A DNA stretch of 64,000 nucleotides from Pseudomaricurvus hydrocarbonicus. Lineage in GTDB: Bacteria > Pseudomonadota > Gammaproteobacteria > Pseudomonadales > Cellvibrionaceae. A model generated the notes under the pieces. It was not told the DNA's origin, made no database searches, and saw only the letters and a list, made by a program, of their open reading frames with translations. Both the position numbers and the translations under genes were made by a program. Position 1 is the first letter of the stretch, and each line of letters begins with the position of its first letter. Positions 47,810 to 57,291 of the stretch are shown here, piece after piece. The DNA lies in assembly GCF_011602365.1 (NCBI RefSeq), contig NZ_JAAONZ010000001.1, forward strand, positions 1 to 64,000, in the 5' to 3' direction.

Positions 47810-50428
47810 TCACGATTGTAAATCCTTGCGCAGCGTCTGTTCCAACTCCTTGGTGGCGGTGATATCCAAAAGGGTGATCACCACCCCGTCAATCACATTG
47901 TCCAGTCGGCGGTAGGGCATGATCCGTACCGTGAACCAGCGGCCATCGGTCGTAAGGATCTGCTTTTCGGAAATGGCCAGGGTGTTGAGCGTTGCAAGGG
48001 AATCATCGTTCAATTCCGGATACTGCAGGCTGGTGGTGAGGTCACTGAGGGGGCGGCCAATATCGCTTTCCCGAAGATTGATGATTTTCGCTGCCCTGTC
48101 CGTGTAGCGGCGCACATTAAGGTTCTGGTCGAGAAACAGAATGGCGATCTCGATGCTGTTCAGTAAATTCGTCATATCGCTTTGTGCGAGAAACAGATCA
48201 TCAAGCTTGGTCTGCATTTCCGTGTTGATGGTTTGCAGCTCCTCGTTCATGGACTGCATTTCTTCCTTGGACGTGGTCAATTCTTCATTGGTTGACTGCA
48301 ATTCCTCATTGGTCGATTGCAGTTCCTCGTTGGCTGACTGGAGTTCTTCACGGGATGCCCGGTTTTCCTCCCGCAGGGCCTGAATTTCATCCTGGCATTG
48401 TTGCAGTTCCGCATCATGGGACTGCTGTGTTGCTGTTCTGGACGTTTTTTTGTGTGCCGGGCTGGCCTTAGCCGTGGTGATATCGCGAAACACGATCATC
48501 TTCATGCCGCGCAGGGCCGTGGGCTCCTGTAGTGCCTGTACGGTGACATCGACGCTCTGCATAACGCCGCCGGGCAATTGTATCTGGAGGTTTTGCAAGT
48601 GCAATGGTTCGCTCTGGTTAGCGGCGCGGTGCAGGGCACTGGCGATGGGTGTCCGTAGGCCTTCCCGGACCATAGCGTGAAAATTCCAGTTGACCTTGCC
48701 GGCGGCAGGCTCCAGGTATTTACCCGTGCGCCCACTGATATAAACGATATCACCTTCATCGTTGACCACGACGGCGGCCGGGGCGTAGACCTGCAGCAGT
48801 ACCTGGTCGGCCGCGGCCTGCAGATTATCACTGCTCTGGCTGGATGTATTGCTGTGGGTCACGGGAGACTCCTTGGCTGTCCTGGATAAGGGCGGGAACG
48901 ATTTTAGCGGCAGCCTGAGGTCACCGCTCTCGGCATCATCCCGGCGCAGATAAAGTCGCAGTTTGGGTTCGATGGGGGCAAACAGCTGATGGAAGCGGCC
49001 CACAGTCTCGGCGCTACCCAGCAGCAGCCCCCCTCCGGGGCGCAGGCTGTAGTGAAACAGGGGAAGCAGTCTTTGTTGCAGGCTCTGGTCGAAGTAAATC
49101 AGCAGGTTGCGGCACGAGATCAGATCGAGGCGGGTGAACGGGGGGTCGAGCACAACATCCTGTTGGGTGAACAGCACCAGGTCACGGATATCACTGTTGA
49201 CCTGGTAGCCGTCACCATGGCGGCTGAAAAATCGGGCCAGCCGCTCGGTTGAAACGCTGCTGGTGATGCCGCCGGGGTAATATCCTCGGCGCGCTGTGGC
49301 AATGGCGTCCGGACTCAGGTCGGAGGCGAAGATCTGCAGCGTGAAATGATGGGGCTGGGGCAGATCTTCTAGCACTTCGGTGAACACCATCGCCAGGGAA
49401 TACGCCTCTTCCCCGGTTGAGCAGCCAATCGTCCAGGCACGCAGGCTCGGTTCTGCCTGATGCCGTGCCAGTAACGCCGGAAGCATGACGTCTTTCAGAT
49501 GTTGCCAGACGCTTGCATCACGAAAAAAGCTGGTCACCCCGATCAAAACTTCCTTGAACAGTAAATCAATTTCCTGGGGGTTATGCTGGAGAAAGTCAGC
49601 GTACAGTGTCGCCGTCGCGATGTTGTGTATCGCCATACGCCGTGCCATTCGGCGCTGCAGGGTGCTCGGTTTGTACAGCGAGAAATCGTGGCGGGTGTGC
49701 TCCCGCAGCAGGCGCAGAATGCGCTCCACGGGGGTAGATTCCTGTTCGGTATTATTTACCTTGGGCATACTCAGGTTGTGCATCTGATCAATGCAAACCC
49801 GGATGCGGGCGGGCAACTCGTCAGCAGGGGCAACGATATCGGCACAGTTTCCAGCAATGGCGCTTTTGGGCATGGCGTCGAATTGTGCCGTGCCGGGGTC
49901 TTGTGCCGCCGTTAGCCCTCCCACCGCCTTGATTGCCTGTAAGCCCTGGGTGCCATCGTACCCCATCCCTGACAGCACCACGCCGATGGACCGCTCACCC
50001 CGGGCGCTGGCCAGAGAAGAAAACAGCACGTCAATAGGCAAACGCAGTCCCCGGGGTTCCATGGGTTCGGCGAGGACAAGTAAGTCATCGACGATGCTGA
50101 GTTCTCTATTGGGGGGGATCACGTAGACGCAGTCAGCCTCTATGGGCATCCCCTGAGTGGCTTCTTTTACGGGCATTGGAGTGACCCGCTGGAGCAATTC
50201 GGTGAGCAACGCTTTATGTGTAGGGTCGAGATGTTGCACCACCACATAGGCCATGTGACTTTGAGGGGGAATGTGGGCAAGAAACTGTTCCAGCGGCGCT
50301 AGCCCCCCGGCCGACGCGCCAATTCCCAGGATGCGTATCGCATCAGTTGACTTTATCACTGACTTCAAAGGTATCTCAGCCGCCTTGGTGCGTGACCGGG
50401 TTACGCGGCACAGGTTTGCTCGCAGCAT
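47810..50428 (-). CDS. CheB-CheR fusion with C-terminal coiled coil and PAS domain
   Basis: 872 residues. The N-terminal CheB methylesterase domain has the catalytic Ser in GIGASAGGL, His in VVVQHLDP and Asp in VVLSGMGYDG (about residues 32-210). The CheR methyltransferase follows (VTSFFRDASVW and GCSTGEEAYSLA, the SAM-binding motif). Then comes a long coiled coil of EELQSTNEELQ heptads (about 670-740) and a PAS domain (LNSIEIAILFLDQNLNVRRY). No receiver or kinase domain is present. Such hybrids modify methyl-accepting proteins or act in stress signalling. It overlaps the PAS gene upstream by 28 bp, so the two are coupled. Confidence 0.92.
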   Translation of the reverse strand: MLRANLCRVTRSRTKAAEIPLKSVIKSTDAIRILGIGASAGGLAPLEQFLAHIPPQSHMAYVVVQHLDPTHKALLTELLQRVTPMPVKEATQGMPIEADCVYVIPPNRELSIVDDLLVLAEPMEPRGLRLPIDVLFSSLASARGERSIGVVLSGMGYDGTQGLQAIKAVGGLTAAQDPGTAQFDAMPKSAIAGNCADIVAPADELPARIRVCIDQMHNLSMPKVNNTEQESTPVERILRLLREHTRHDFSLYKPSTLQRRMARRMAIHNIATATLYADFLQHNPQEIDLLFKEVLIGVTSFFRDASVWQHLKDVMLPALLARHQAEPSLRAWTIGCSTGEEAYSLAMVFTEVLEDLPQPHHFTLQIFASDLSPDAIATARRGYYPGGITSSVSTERLARFFSRHGDGYQVNSDIRDLVLFTQQDVVLDPPFTRLDLISCRNLLIYFDQSLQQRLLPLFHYSLRPGGGLLLGSAETVGRFHQLFAPIEPKLRLYLRRDDAESGDLRLPLKSFPPLSRTAKESPVTHSNTSSQSSDNLQAAADQVLLQVYAPAAVVVNDEGDIVYISGRTGKYLEPAAGKVNWNFHAMVREGLRTPIASALHRAANQSEPLHLQNLQIQLPGGVMQSVDVTVQALQEPTALRGMKMIVFRDITTAKASPAHKKTSRTATQQSHDAELQQCQDEIQALREENRASREELQSANEELQSTNEELQSTNEELTTSKEEMQSMNEELQTINTEMQTKLDDLFLAQSDMTNLLNSIEIAILFLDQNLNVRRYTDRAAKIINLRESDIGRPLSDLTTSLQYPELNDDSLATLNTLAISEKQILTTDGRWFTVRIMPYRRLDNVIDGVVITLLDITATKELEQTLRKDLQS

Positions 50429-51003
50429 GCCAGCAGAACATAGGCGCTACTCGGCGACCTGGATGCCATAAACTGTACTTGCCCTGAGGTTTTCCCATCT
50501 CCACTTAGCTGTACCGTGCATGAAGCCTGACCGCGGCTTTCAGCTACTCGTCTCAGCAACTCAAGCAACTGTGGCCGGTCAGGGGGGAGGAGGAAGGAGT
50601 CGATACGCTGACCAGCCAGATCGTCCCTGGCAACCCCAAAGAGATTGATGGCGGAAAGATTACCCAGAATGACATTGCCAACAAGATCAACTAAAAAATA
50701 GGCAAGTGGAGCGGCGTCGTAAAGTTCCCGGTAAAGGCTCAGGGTCTTGACGAGCTCCATTTCATTGATGGCAATTTCCTCGTTCTGCAAATCAAGTTCC
50801 ACCTGATGAACCTGCAATTCGTGGAGCAGCTTAAGGGCGTCCTCCGCGCTTTCGGGATTACTCGACAGGCGATGGAGCAAACGCAGGGCGTCTACGCCCA
50901 TCGACCAGTGGCTTGTAGAAGGAGCAGTTCCCATTAAAAGCTGTTCTTCAGCTTTGTCCCGCAATTGGGTATAAACGCTGGGTTCATAAGCGGTTGTGGA
51001 CAT
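50401..51003 (-). CDS. PAS-domain protein, partner of the CheB-CheR protein
   Basis: 200 residues from the ATG at 51003, which has GGAGG upstream. A helical N-terminus (about 40-90, DALKLLHELQVHQVELDLQN) is followed by one PAS domain (LYRELYDAAPLAYFLVDLVG to the C-terminus). The EALRLLHELEVHQIELEMQN-like segment is common in front of PAS domains next to CheB-CheR genes. It has no output domain, so it probably works through its neighbour. Confidence 0.82.
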   Translation of the reverse strand: MSTTAYEPSVYTQLRDKAEEQLLMGTAPSTSHWSMGVDALRLLHRLSSNPESAEDALKLLHELQVHQVELDLQNEEIAINEMELVKTLSLYRELYDAAPLAYFLVDLVGNVILGNLSAINLFGVARDDLAGQRIDSFLLPPDRPQLLELLRRVAESRGQASCTVQLSGDGKTSGQVQFMASRSPSSAYVLLACCEQTCAA

Positions 51004-51131
51004 GTGGCCTCCGGGCCTGATTTCGGCATACGTCACTCATAGTAGCCTATCGCGACAGGGTTTAGTATGGCGTTCTCCTTTATATTCAGAACACCTGCAG
51101 TTTCTGATTTTTGGCTCTGAATTTTGCTGCG

Positions 51132-51187
51132 AGCCAGAAGCCAGAAGCCAGAAGCCAGAAGCCAGAAGCCAGAAGCCAGAAGCCAGA
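51132..51187. repeat. Eight perfect 7-bp tandem repeats
   Basis: AGCCAGA is repeated eight times without interruption, 130 bp upstream of the PAS gene start. Length 7 is not a multiple of three and it is not in a recognised gene. It could vary in copy number and change promoter spacing of the PAS/CheB-CheR operon. Confidence 0.9.
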
Positions 51188-51686
51188 ACTATAAACCATA
51201 GCGTATTGCAGTTCGCCAGACGTGTAACATGGTGTAGTTAAAACCAGATGAGGGTTTAGCATACCTTCATTCTCTCTATCGGTGCAGGAGATTGACCGCC
51301 CTTCGGCGCAATCACCAGGAAAATATCTCCATTAATTTAACGCGAGTCATGGAATTAAAGCGTTGCGGAGTCGCGAAGTATCTCGCCAACGTTCATCTCC
51401 TCCTTCGACCATTACGCAGTTGCATTTTAGTGTCTATGCCATGACAAGAATTCGAAGTCATGTTTTGCCATTGATCTGCGTGGTGGTGATACGACGTAAC
51501 TGCCCTAGCAGTCAAACTCCTCTTTCAGTCATGGTATGGGCGGCAGACCTTGTGTAGAAATGGATAACTCAGGGCGAATATCGTCGGGCATGACTTTATC
51601 AAAACCTGTCGAGAGGCCGCATTCCCTCGGCAATCAATCTCTCTGCGCCATCGATCCAGCAATGAACCCTCAACATCCCACCAAAG
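51188..51686. other. 500-bp stretch without recognised gene
   Basis: Frames at 51363-51557 (plus) and 51599-51784 (minus) lack motifs; the latter overlaps csbD. It separates the PAS operon promoter side from the csbD 3' end. Nothing else seen. Confidence 0.35.
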
Positions 51687-51890
51687 TCAGTCTTTGATAA
51701 TCTTTTCAAAGCTTTTGATCTGCTTTTCGGCTTCGTCTTTTGTAATACCGTAAGCCTTCTGGATTTCGCCGCGCAATTGGTCACGGTTGCCGGCGATCAC
51801 ATCCAGACGATCATCGGACAGCTTGCCCCAGTTCGACTTGGCTTTACCCTTGAATTTTTTCCAGTTACCTTCAACAATATCCCAGTTCAT
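51687..51890 (-). CDS. CsbD family stress protein
   Basis: 67 residues, the usual CsbD size: MNWDIVEGNWKKFKGKAKSN then WGKLSDDRLDVIAGNRDQL and a C-terminal YGITKDEAEKQIKSFEK helix. CsbD-like proteins are induced by general stress, entry to stationary phase or phosphate limitation; the biochemical role is unknown. GGAGAG lies just before the ATG. A decayed second copy lies 70 bp upstream. Confidence 0.92.
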   Translation of the reverse strand: MNWDIVEGNWKKFKGKAKSNWGKLSDDRLDVIAGNRDQLRGEIQKAYGITKDEAEKQIKSFEKIIKD

Positions 51891-51959
51891 ACTTCTCTCC
51901 TGTGTGCCTATCTGGCGTTATCACCAGCCTGTGAAACAGACGAAAACTCTTCTTCATTC

Positions 51960-52170
51960 TCAAGCTCGACACATTTCGTCGTCGGCCAGTAAACGAGTCT
52001 TACCTTTTTCCGTCTCTCTCATTGTACTGGCATGGATAGTTTGCGTTTTGGTCACGTCCAATGCCTGTGTCAGCTCACCCGACAAGATGCCCATCGTTTG
52101 CCGGATACTTCTCTGCCGTTACTTCTACCTTGAAATTGGTCCATTTTCCAAGCTCGGTATTCCAGTTCAT
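51960..52170 (-). pseudogene. Decayed second csbD copy
   Basis: From ATG 52170 the minus strand gives MNWNTELGKWTNFKVEVTAE, similar to CsbD openings, then KYPANDGHLVG and a stop. One frame over it continues as ELTQALDVTKTQ before drifting. About half the central WGKL region is missing. It lies directly upstream of the intact csbD in the same direction, so a tandem duplication has decayed. Confidence 0.6.
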
Positions 52171-52470
52171 ATCAAAGCCTTTTCTTTCAGTGACTCCGGT
52201 TATTTTTTCTCCGGACAAACATGACTGTAACGTTTTTCTGCTCCTTATTGGTCAGATCAGGGGCAGGCTTACGGAGTTGAATATTTCGGCCATTGCCAAA
52301 TGACCTTCCCACAATAGGGGTTTTACGTAATCACAAGACCTCAACCATTATCGGTCCATAGTGCGACTATAGGAATAGGATATCTGTGCGCTGTCACACA
52401 TAAGTATTTCGAATGGGTCTACCGGTAGATTCAGAAATAGTGGTTTATTAATCAACCTGTCAGGATTTTT

Positions 52471-52517
52471 AAACTTGCTCGCCTCTAAACTTGCTCGCCT
52501 CTAAACTTACTGCCTCT
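52471..52517. repeat. 16-bp direct repeat, two perfect and one degenerate copy
   Basis: AAACTTGCTCGCCTCT occurs twice in tandem, then AAACTTACTGCCTCT as a one-base-shorter third copy. In non-coding sequence; no function evident. Confidence 0.85.
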
Positions 52518-53107
52518 ATGGCATGGCAAATTGCTGGCTTAGGCCTCCTATAGAACTGCCAGTGCTATGCTCGGGTGTTCATACCTTCGCCCGTGCGGTA
52601 ATACCCCCTGCTGAACGCCCAAATCGATTGGCGAATGTTATTTCATCAACAAGTCAACGCAGCCATCAAGCTGCGCGGACCTTTACATGGGTCCTTCATA
52701 CGCCGTGCCCGCCACATTATCAGGGAGGTTTACCTCCCGAACTGTGGCTAGCCGCGGGTTCCATCGATGCTGACGACGTGGGAAAACGACGTGGGAAAAC
52801 AATGGAAACCCGGCCGGTTATTGGCCCACAATCCCGTTCAAACCGACCATGCGCCAGGCAAACAACAGTTCATCGCTGACATGATTGGTATGCGTAGGGG
52901 CGACTCGGTACGGTCTCCAGAGGATACTGCGGCGAAAGCACAAGAAAAATACGGCGACATCCGTTCCTACACGCCCGTTCCGGGCACTGGCCTGATGCCG
53001 GTTTCAATAATCTCGAAAGTTGGGTGACACTATAACGTTCGATAGCGTACAGATCCCATGCCCTACCTGGACTAAACTCCCCAGTCACAGGCATGACGTA
53101 AAGCAGT

Positions 53108-53235
53108 GGGCTATCAGTTTCCCGGGCCGTCTACTCTAAGGATGAGGAAAGACGCGCCTACAGGACGTAAAGGAGAAAGGGAACATTAAGGGACGACAGG
53201 GAGGTATTATGGTGAGCCCGGGAAACTGATAGCCC
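53108..53235. mobile_element. 128-bp element with 20-bp perfect terminal inverted repeats (MITE-like)
   Basis: GGGCTATCAGTTTCCCGGGC at the left is the exact reverse complement of the sequence at 53216-53235; 88 bp lie between. Similarity continues a few bases outward with mismatches. Size and perfect ends fit a miniature inverted-repeat element or the fused ends of a deleted insertion sequence. It contains no gene. Confidence 0.6.
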
Positions 53236-53471
53236 ATTGTGCGGCGCCTTGTTTTTTGTTCGATACGGCCAGGGTTCCCTTGGCGCCGCAACCCAGCTTT
53301 GTAGACAACCCGCCCAGAAAGTGTATCAACCCATCAGTTTCTGTTATTAAAATAAGGTTTTTAATACGAAGAGATTGTTGACTGCATAAAATATTATCCT
53401 TGCACGCCGTAAAGAAACTACAATGAAAAGACTGTAGACTATAGGATGCCCCCTAAAGGAAACCTCAGAGG

Positions 53472-54230
53472 ATGCCCTTGCCTTTACAACCAACTCAAAT
53501 GCAACCAACTCAAATACAACCAACTCAAAACCATCTCCTTGCAGCATTACCATCTGAAATCCAGGAACGTATTTTCCCACATCTTGAAGAAGTTCCGATT
53601 GCCTTGGGCAAGGTACTGTACGAAGCAGGCGACAAAATGCGCCACGTGTTTTTTCCCATTGACTCTATTGTGTCGTTACTCTATGTGATGGAAAGCGGGG
53701 CATCGGCGGAAATATCCGTCGTCGGTAATGAGGGCCTGGTGGGTATCTCACTGTTTATGGGCGGCGAAAGCACTTCCAGCCGCGCCGTGGTCCAGAGTGG
53801 CGGCACAGCTTACCGACTACTGGGGCAACGACTTGTTGATGAGTTTCATCGGCACGGGGAGTTAATGGGGCTGGTATTGCGCTACACCCAGTCGCTGATC
53901 ACCCAGATGGCGCAGACCGCAGTATGCAATCGCCACCACTCCATTGACCAGCAATTGTGCCGCTGGCTGCTGCTCTCCCTCGACCGCTTACCCTCGAACC
54001 ACCTGGTTATGACCCAGGAGCTTATCGCCAATATGCTCGGTGTACGCCGCGAAGGGGTGACAGAAGCGGCTGGACGGCTGCAAAAACTCGGTGTCATCGA
54101 ATACCGCCGGGGACACATCCAAGTAATAGACCGGCCCCAACTCGAGCAATTGAGTTGTGAGTGCTACGCCGTCGTAAAAAAGGAGACAGACCGTTTGCTG
54201 TCTCCGTCCCGCAGCGGCGGGCGACTATGA
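53472..54230 (+). CDS. Crp/Fnr-family transcription regulator
   Basis: 252 residues. A cyclic-nucleotide-binding-type beta-roll (about 28-145; AGDKMRHVFFPIDSIVSLL, GNEGLVGISLFMG) is followed by a Crp-type helix-turn-helix (MTQELIANMLGVRREGVTEA). No N-terminal FNR cysteines and an atypical phosphate-binding cassette, so the ligand is unknown. The N-terminus carries PTQMQPTQIQPTQ from 15-bp DNA repeats. The annotated ATG has AGAGG directly before it with no spacer, so a start after the repeats is possible. It converges on and overlaps the BON gene by 6 bp. Confidence 0.88.
   Translation: MPLPLQPTQMQPTQIQPTQNHLLAALPSEIQERIFPHLEEVPIALGKVLYEAGDKMRHVFFPIDSIVSLLYVMESGASAEISVVGNEGLVGISLFMGGESTSSRAVVQSGGTAYRLLGQRLVDEFHRHGELMGLVLRYTQSLITQMAQTAVCNRHHSIDQQLCRWLLLSLDRLPSNHLVMTQELIANMLGVRREGVTEAAGRLQKLGVIEYRRGHIQVIDRPQLEQLSCECYAVVKKETDRLLSPSRSGGRL
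53491..53530. repeat. 15-bp tandem repeat at the 5' end of the Crp-type gene
   Basis: CAACTCAAATGCAAC, CAACTCAAATACAAC, then CAACTCAAAAC, three near-identical copies encoding the PTQ-rich start. Multiples of three preserve the frame. Confidence 0.85.
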
Positions 54231-55067
54231 AGGTTTCAGGCCACTGGCGTCCACTTCGCTGACACCGCGCACATTGTTGGCGAGCGCAACTACCAGGTCA
54301 TGCTCTGCGCCGCTGGCCACCTTACCGGTCAGTGTGACCACACCATTCCTGCTCGTTACCGAGATAGCCGAGCCTTCGACATTGCTTGAATACATCAGGG
54401 TCGACTTGACCTTGGTGGTAATCCAGGTATCAGAGATACCCTGCCCCATTTCGGATGCTGTCTCTTTGGCAGTTTCTGTCATCGTACTCTTCCCCTCTTC
54501 CACGACCAGCTTGTTCTTTACCGCTTCAACCCCGTGAGTTTTGGTCGCCAGAAGACCTGCCATCTCTTTCGCTGCCGAACTGTTGGCAGTACCGAGTAAG
54601 GTGACTTTACCGGATTGTGTTTCCACGTTGGCAGACAATCCCTGGGCATGCTTGCTCCAAAGCAACTTGGATTTTACTGCGGCGGAGATAGAGGCATCTT
54701 CAACCACTTGAGCGTAACTTCGACCACTCCAAGAACTTGACGGTATAGCGTCAGCTTCGACCTCAATCCCGTTATCCACATCCTTGATACCTCTGACACC
54801 CAGAGCAATCTGTTGGGCCAACTCTTTACTGATATCCTCATTGACTTTGCCGGTCAGGGTTGCGAGTCCGTGGTCCACGGTGACTTTAATGTCGTGGGCA
54901 TCCAGGTGCCGATTCAGGGCATAGGTAGTCCAGATCTGGCTCTCCTGGCGGGCCTCGGTGATATCTTCTGCCAGCTTTGGAGCCGCCAGGGTACCGGCAC
55001 TGACGACCATAACCAGCGAGATAGCCGAGGCGAGGGCGAGTTTGCGGGATTTTTTACACTTGTTCAT
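54225..55067 (-). CDS. Periplasmic protein with three BON domains (OsmY-like)
   Basis: 280 residues with a signal peptide (LALASAISLVMVVSAGTLAA). Three BON domains follow, about residues 40-105 (VTVDHGLATLTGKVNED), 120-190 (VETQSGKVTLLGTANS) and 210-278 (VTSRNGVVTLTGKVASG). BON domains bind phospholipid membranes; OsmY is induced by osmotic shock. The role is probably envelope protection. No close operon partner; the divergent upstream region is 430 bp. Confidence 0.9.
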   Translation of the reverse strand: MNKCKKSRKLALASAISLVMVVSAGTLAAPKLAEDITEARQESQIWTTYALNRHLDAHDIKVTVDHGLATLTGKVNEDISKELAQQIALGVRGIKDVDNGIEVEADAIPSSSWSGRSYAQVVEDASISAAVKSKLLWSKHAQGLSANVETQSGKVTLLGTANSSAAKEMAGLLATKTHGVEAVKNKLVVEEGKSTMTETAKETASEMGQGISDTWITTKVKSTLMYSSNVEGSAISVTSRNGVVTLTGKVASGAEHDLVVALANNVRGVSEVDASGLKPS

Positions 55068-55497
55068 CTTTTAACGCTCCATTAGTGAAAATCCGCTTGC
55101 TGTATTTACCATCGGATTCGGGTTTGTCGGTTTTGTCTCTTTTTTCAGGAGGAACATCGGAAGGACTGATCTTTTCAGCGGCTGAACCCGGTGGATCAAC
55201 CGCAGACACCTCTTTCCGTTCCCCGGATAAACTCGCCGATGCGCAGTTGGCCCTGTAAATCTTGTAATGTTTCTTCGTCGTCTCCAGGAAAGCTTACATT
55301 CTGCAAAACAATCGAGTTGATTTGGCTTCTACGCAAAGATTACCTGCAAACAAAACGACGATCAGTGCGCTGGCACACCGATTGGGGGGATGGCGACATT
55401 TCGTTGACGATAGCAACTTTATGACCCGGGGCACCCTGCGTCACCGGCCTGACCTTTGTGGTATTGCGTACAGACCCAGGTTAACTGCCTCTCTAAC
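55068..55497. promoter_or_regulatory. Divergent region between BON and GGDEF genes
   Basis: It should contain promoters for both. A minus frame reading VLQNVSFPGDDEETLQDLQG near 55200-55320 looks protein-like but is short, lacks a start, and is not recognised. Confidence 0.35.
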
Positions 55498-56850
55498 ATG
55501 GTCTACATGGCTACTATTACCAACAAATTTCTGTCTTCAGTATCCGGGCACAGTGTCAATGGCGACACGCCCGTCAAACTGAGTCCTGTATGTCCATCTT
55601 GCAACGGTCCTTTATACCGGATTCGGCGTCGCCACCTCGATCGACTATTGTCAATGTTCGTGCCCGTCAAGCGTTACCAATGCCGCGCGGTGAAGGATGA
55701 TTCCACTTGTCACTGGCAGGGGATTTTGCCCGTACCGGCTTATGGTGGAATAAAAGCAGGTTACGATGTTTCTGGCAGGACGGGGACAATAGCTAATAGG
55801 ATTTACCTGAAAATAGCCAAACAGTGGACTGAATCAATTCGCTACATCGCGAGACAGGCCCCCCCCCAGATCGATGAATCGGTCATGGGTAACTTTGTGG
55901 ATGTCTCGTTCGAAGAGATGGCACAGATCACACTTGATTGCATTGGCGACGCCGTGCTTGTTGTAGACCCGGCGGGTAACGTGATCTATCTTAACAAGGT
56001 CGCTGAAACTCTTACCGGCTGGTCAAACGCAACGGCGCTGGGACGTGCACACCAGGACGTCTTTTATATTATCGATGGCAATACCCAACAGCGGGGCACA
56101 AGCCCCTCACTCCGAGCCATTAGCGAAAATCGGATCGTAGCGCTGGCTCTGGGTAATGTCCTGATCCGCCGCGACGGCACCGGGATCTCGATAGAGGATT
56201 CCGCGGCGCCCATACATAATCGCTTCGGAAAGATCGCCGGCGCAGTGATTGTTTTCCACGATGCCTGCCACTCCCGGGTTGCTATAGAAAAAATGGGCCA
56301 TCTTGCCCAACACGACTTCCTGACCGGCCTGCCCAATCGAGTGCTAATGATGGAACGACTTACACAGGCGATTGGAATGGCCAGTCGGCATGGCAAGCAG
56401 GTGGCGTTGCTTTTTCTCGACCTGGATCATTTTAAGCAAATCAACGACTCCTTTGGCCATGCGGTTGGAGATCAATTGCTGCGAGAAGTTGCTGCGGACA
56501 TCGTGGCCTGTGTGCGGTCCACAGATACCGTCAGCCGGCACGGCGGCGATGAGTTCATTGCCCTGTTGCCCGAAATCGAACATATTCAGGATTCCGCTCA
56601 GGTTTGCGAAAAATTAATCACTAAGTTATCTCTGCCGCGGGTTATCGGGGGTCTGCAGTTGCAGATTGGCCTGAGCATCGGCATCAGTATTTATCCAGAC
56701 CACGGACTCGATGCCCGCAGCTTGGTGGACAATGCAGATACCGCAATGTACACCACTAAAGAAACCGGTCGAAACGGCTATCGATTCTTTCGCGTGGACG
56801 AACGACGCCACCTTTCGTCGGTGTCCGCATTCAGCGCACGATCCGATTAG
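55498..56850 (+). CDS. PAS-GGDEF diguanylate cyclase with N-terminal Cys-rich segment
   Basis: About 450 residues. The N-terminal part has CPSC and later RYQCRAVKDDSTCHW, a zinc-ribbon-like set of four cysteines. A PAS domain follows (about 155-265; CIGDAVLVVDPAGNVIYLNK), then a GGDEF domain with DFLTGLPNR, LDLDHFKQINDSFGH and the active-site RHGGDEF, and no EAL domain. It likely makes c-di-GMP, the same messenger read by Alg44. No RxxD inhibitory site was seen at the usual place. The start is uncertain: ATG 55498, ATG 55507 or a TTG at 55456; none has a strong ribosome site. Confidence 0.88.
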   Translation: MVYMATITNKFLSSVSGHSVNGDTPVKLSPVCPSCNGPLYRIRRRHLDRLLSMFVPVKRYQCRAVKDDSTCHWQGILPVPAYGGIKAGYDVSGRTGTIANRIYLKIAKQWTESIRYIARQAPPQIDESVMGNFVDVSFEEMAQITLDCIGDAVLVVDPAGNVIYLNKVAETLTGWSNATALGRAHQDVFYIIDGNTQQRGTSPSLRAISENRIVALALGNVLIRRDGTGISIEDSAAPIHNRFGKIAGAVIVFHDACHSRVAIEKMGHLAQHDFLTGLPNRVLMMERLTQAIGMASRHGKQVALLFLDLDHFKQINDSFGHAVGDQLLREVAADIVACVRSTDTVSRHGGDEFIALLPEIEHIQDSAQVCEKLITKLSLPRVIGGLQLQIGLSIGISIYPDHGLDARSLVDNADTAMYTTKETGRNGYRFFRVDERRHLSSVSAFSARSD

Positions 56851-57291
56851 TCATTACGCAACACCTGCACAGTGTCGTAAAAAAAGTATTGCGATTGCGG
56901 TACCTGTTCTGGTTTGTATTACGCTGATCCTGAGCTGGTCAGACTCATTGGCCCCCTTGCTCTGGCTGATTGATAGCCGGGTTCGATCTGATCAAATCAT
57001 TTCCTTAACACAGCTGCATAACTAGGAGTTTGGATGGTCGTCCATGTATGCCAGCAGACAGACCTCACTCCATTCTCCCCGTACACTGCTGTTACATAGC
57101 CAATCAGCATGCAATTTCCGTATGAGAAAATGTCCGGCTACTTCCCTCAATACGCCGGCTGACACTCAAGTGAATCTGCAGGTTTACTCTGATATTTTGG
57201 TAAAGAAGCAACAATACATTGTGGTGGTAAGTCAGAACTCAGATTTTGCCGCCTGAATAGCTGTGAATACAACGGAGGTAATTCCATAAAA
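56851..57291. other. 440-bp stretch without supported gene
   Basis: Short frames here have no motif. It precedes the small lipoprotein gene and includes GGAGGT near 57274. Nothing else recognised. Confidence 0.4.

Larger units (their letters stand above)
52171..53471. other. 1.3-kb gene-poor stretch upstream of the Crp-type gene
   Basis: Frames at 52523-52879 and 52767-53027 (plus) have no motif, no signal and rare-looking composition; I reject them. Features seen are the 16-bp repeat at 52471-52517, the inverted-repeat element at 53108-53235, and the upstream region of the Crp-type gene. Confidence 0.45.

Noticed and set aside
51132-51187. Repeat array considered as CRISPR
   Set aside because: Units are 7 bp in direct contact with no spacers; a simple tandem repeat.
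52523-53027. Plus frames of 86-118 codons in the gene-poor stretch
   Set aside because: No motif, start site or signal; they overlap each other in different frames.
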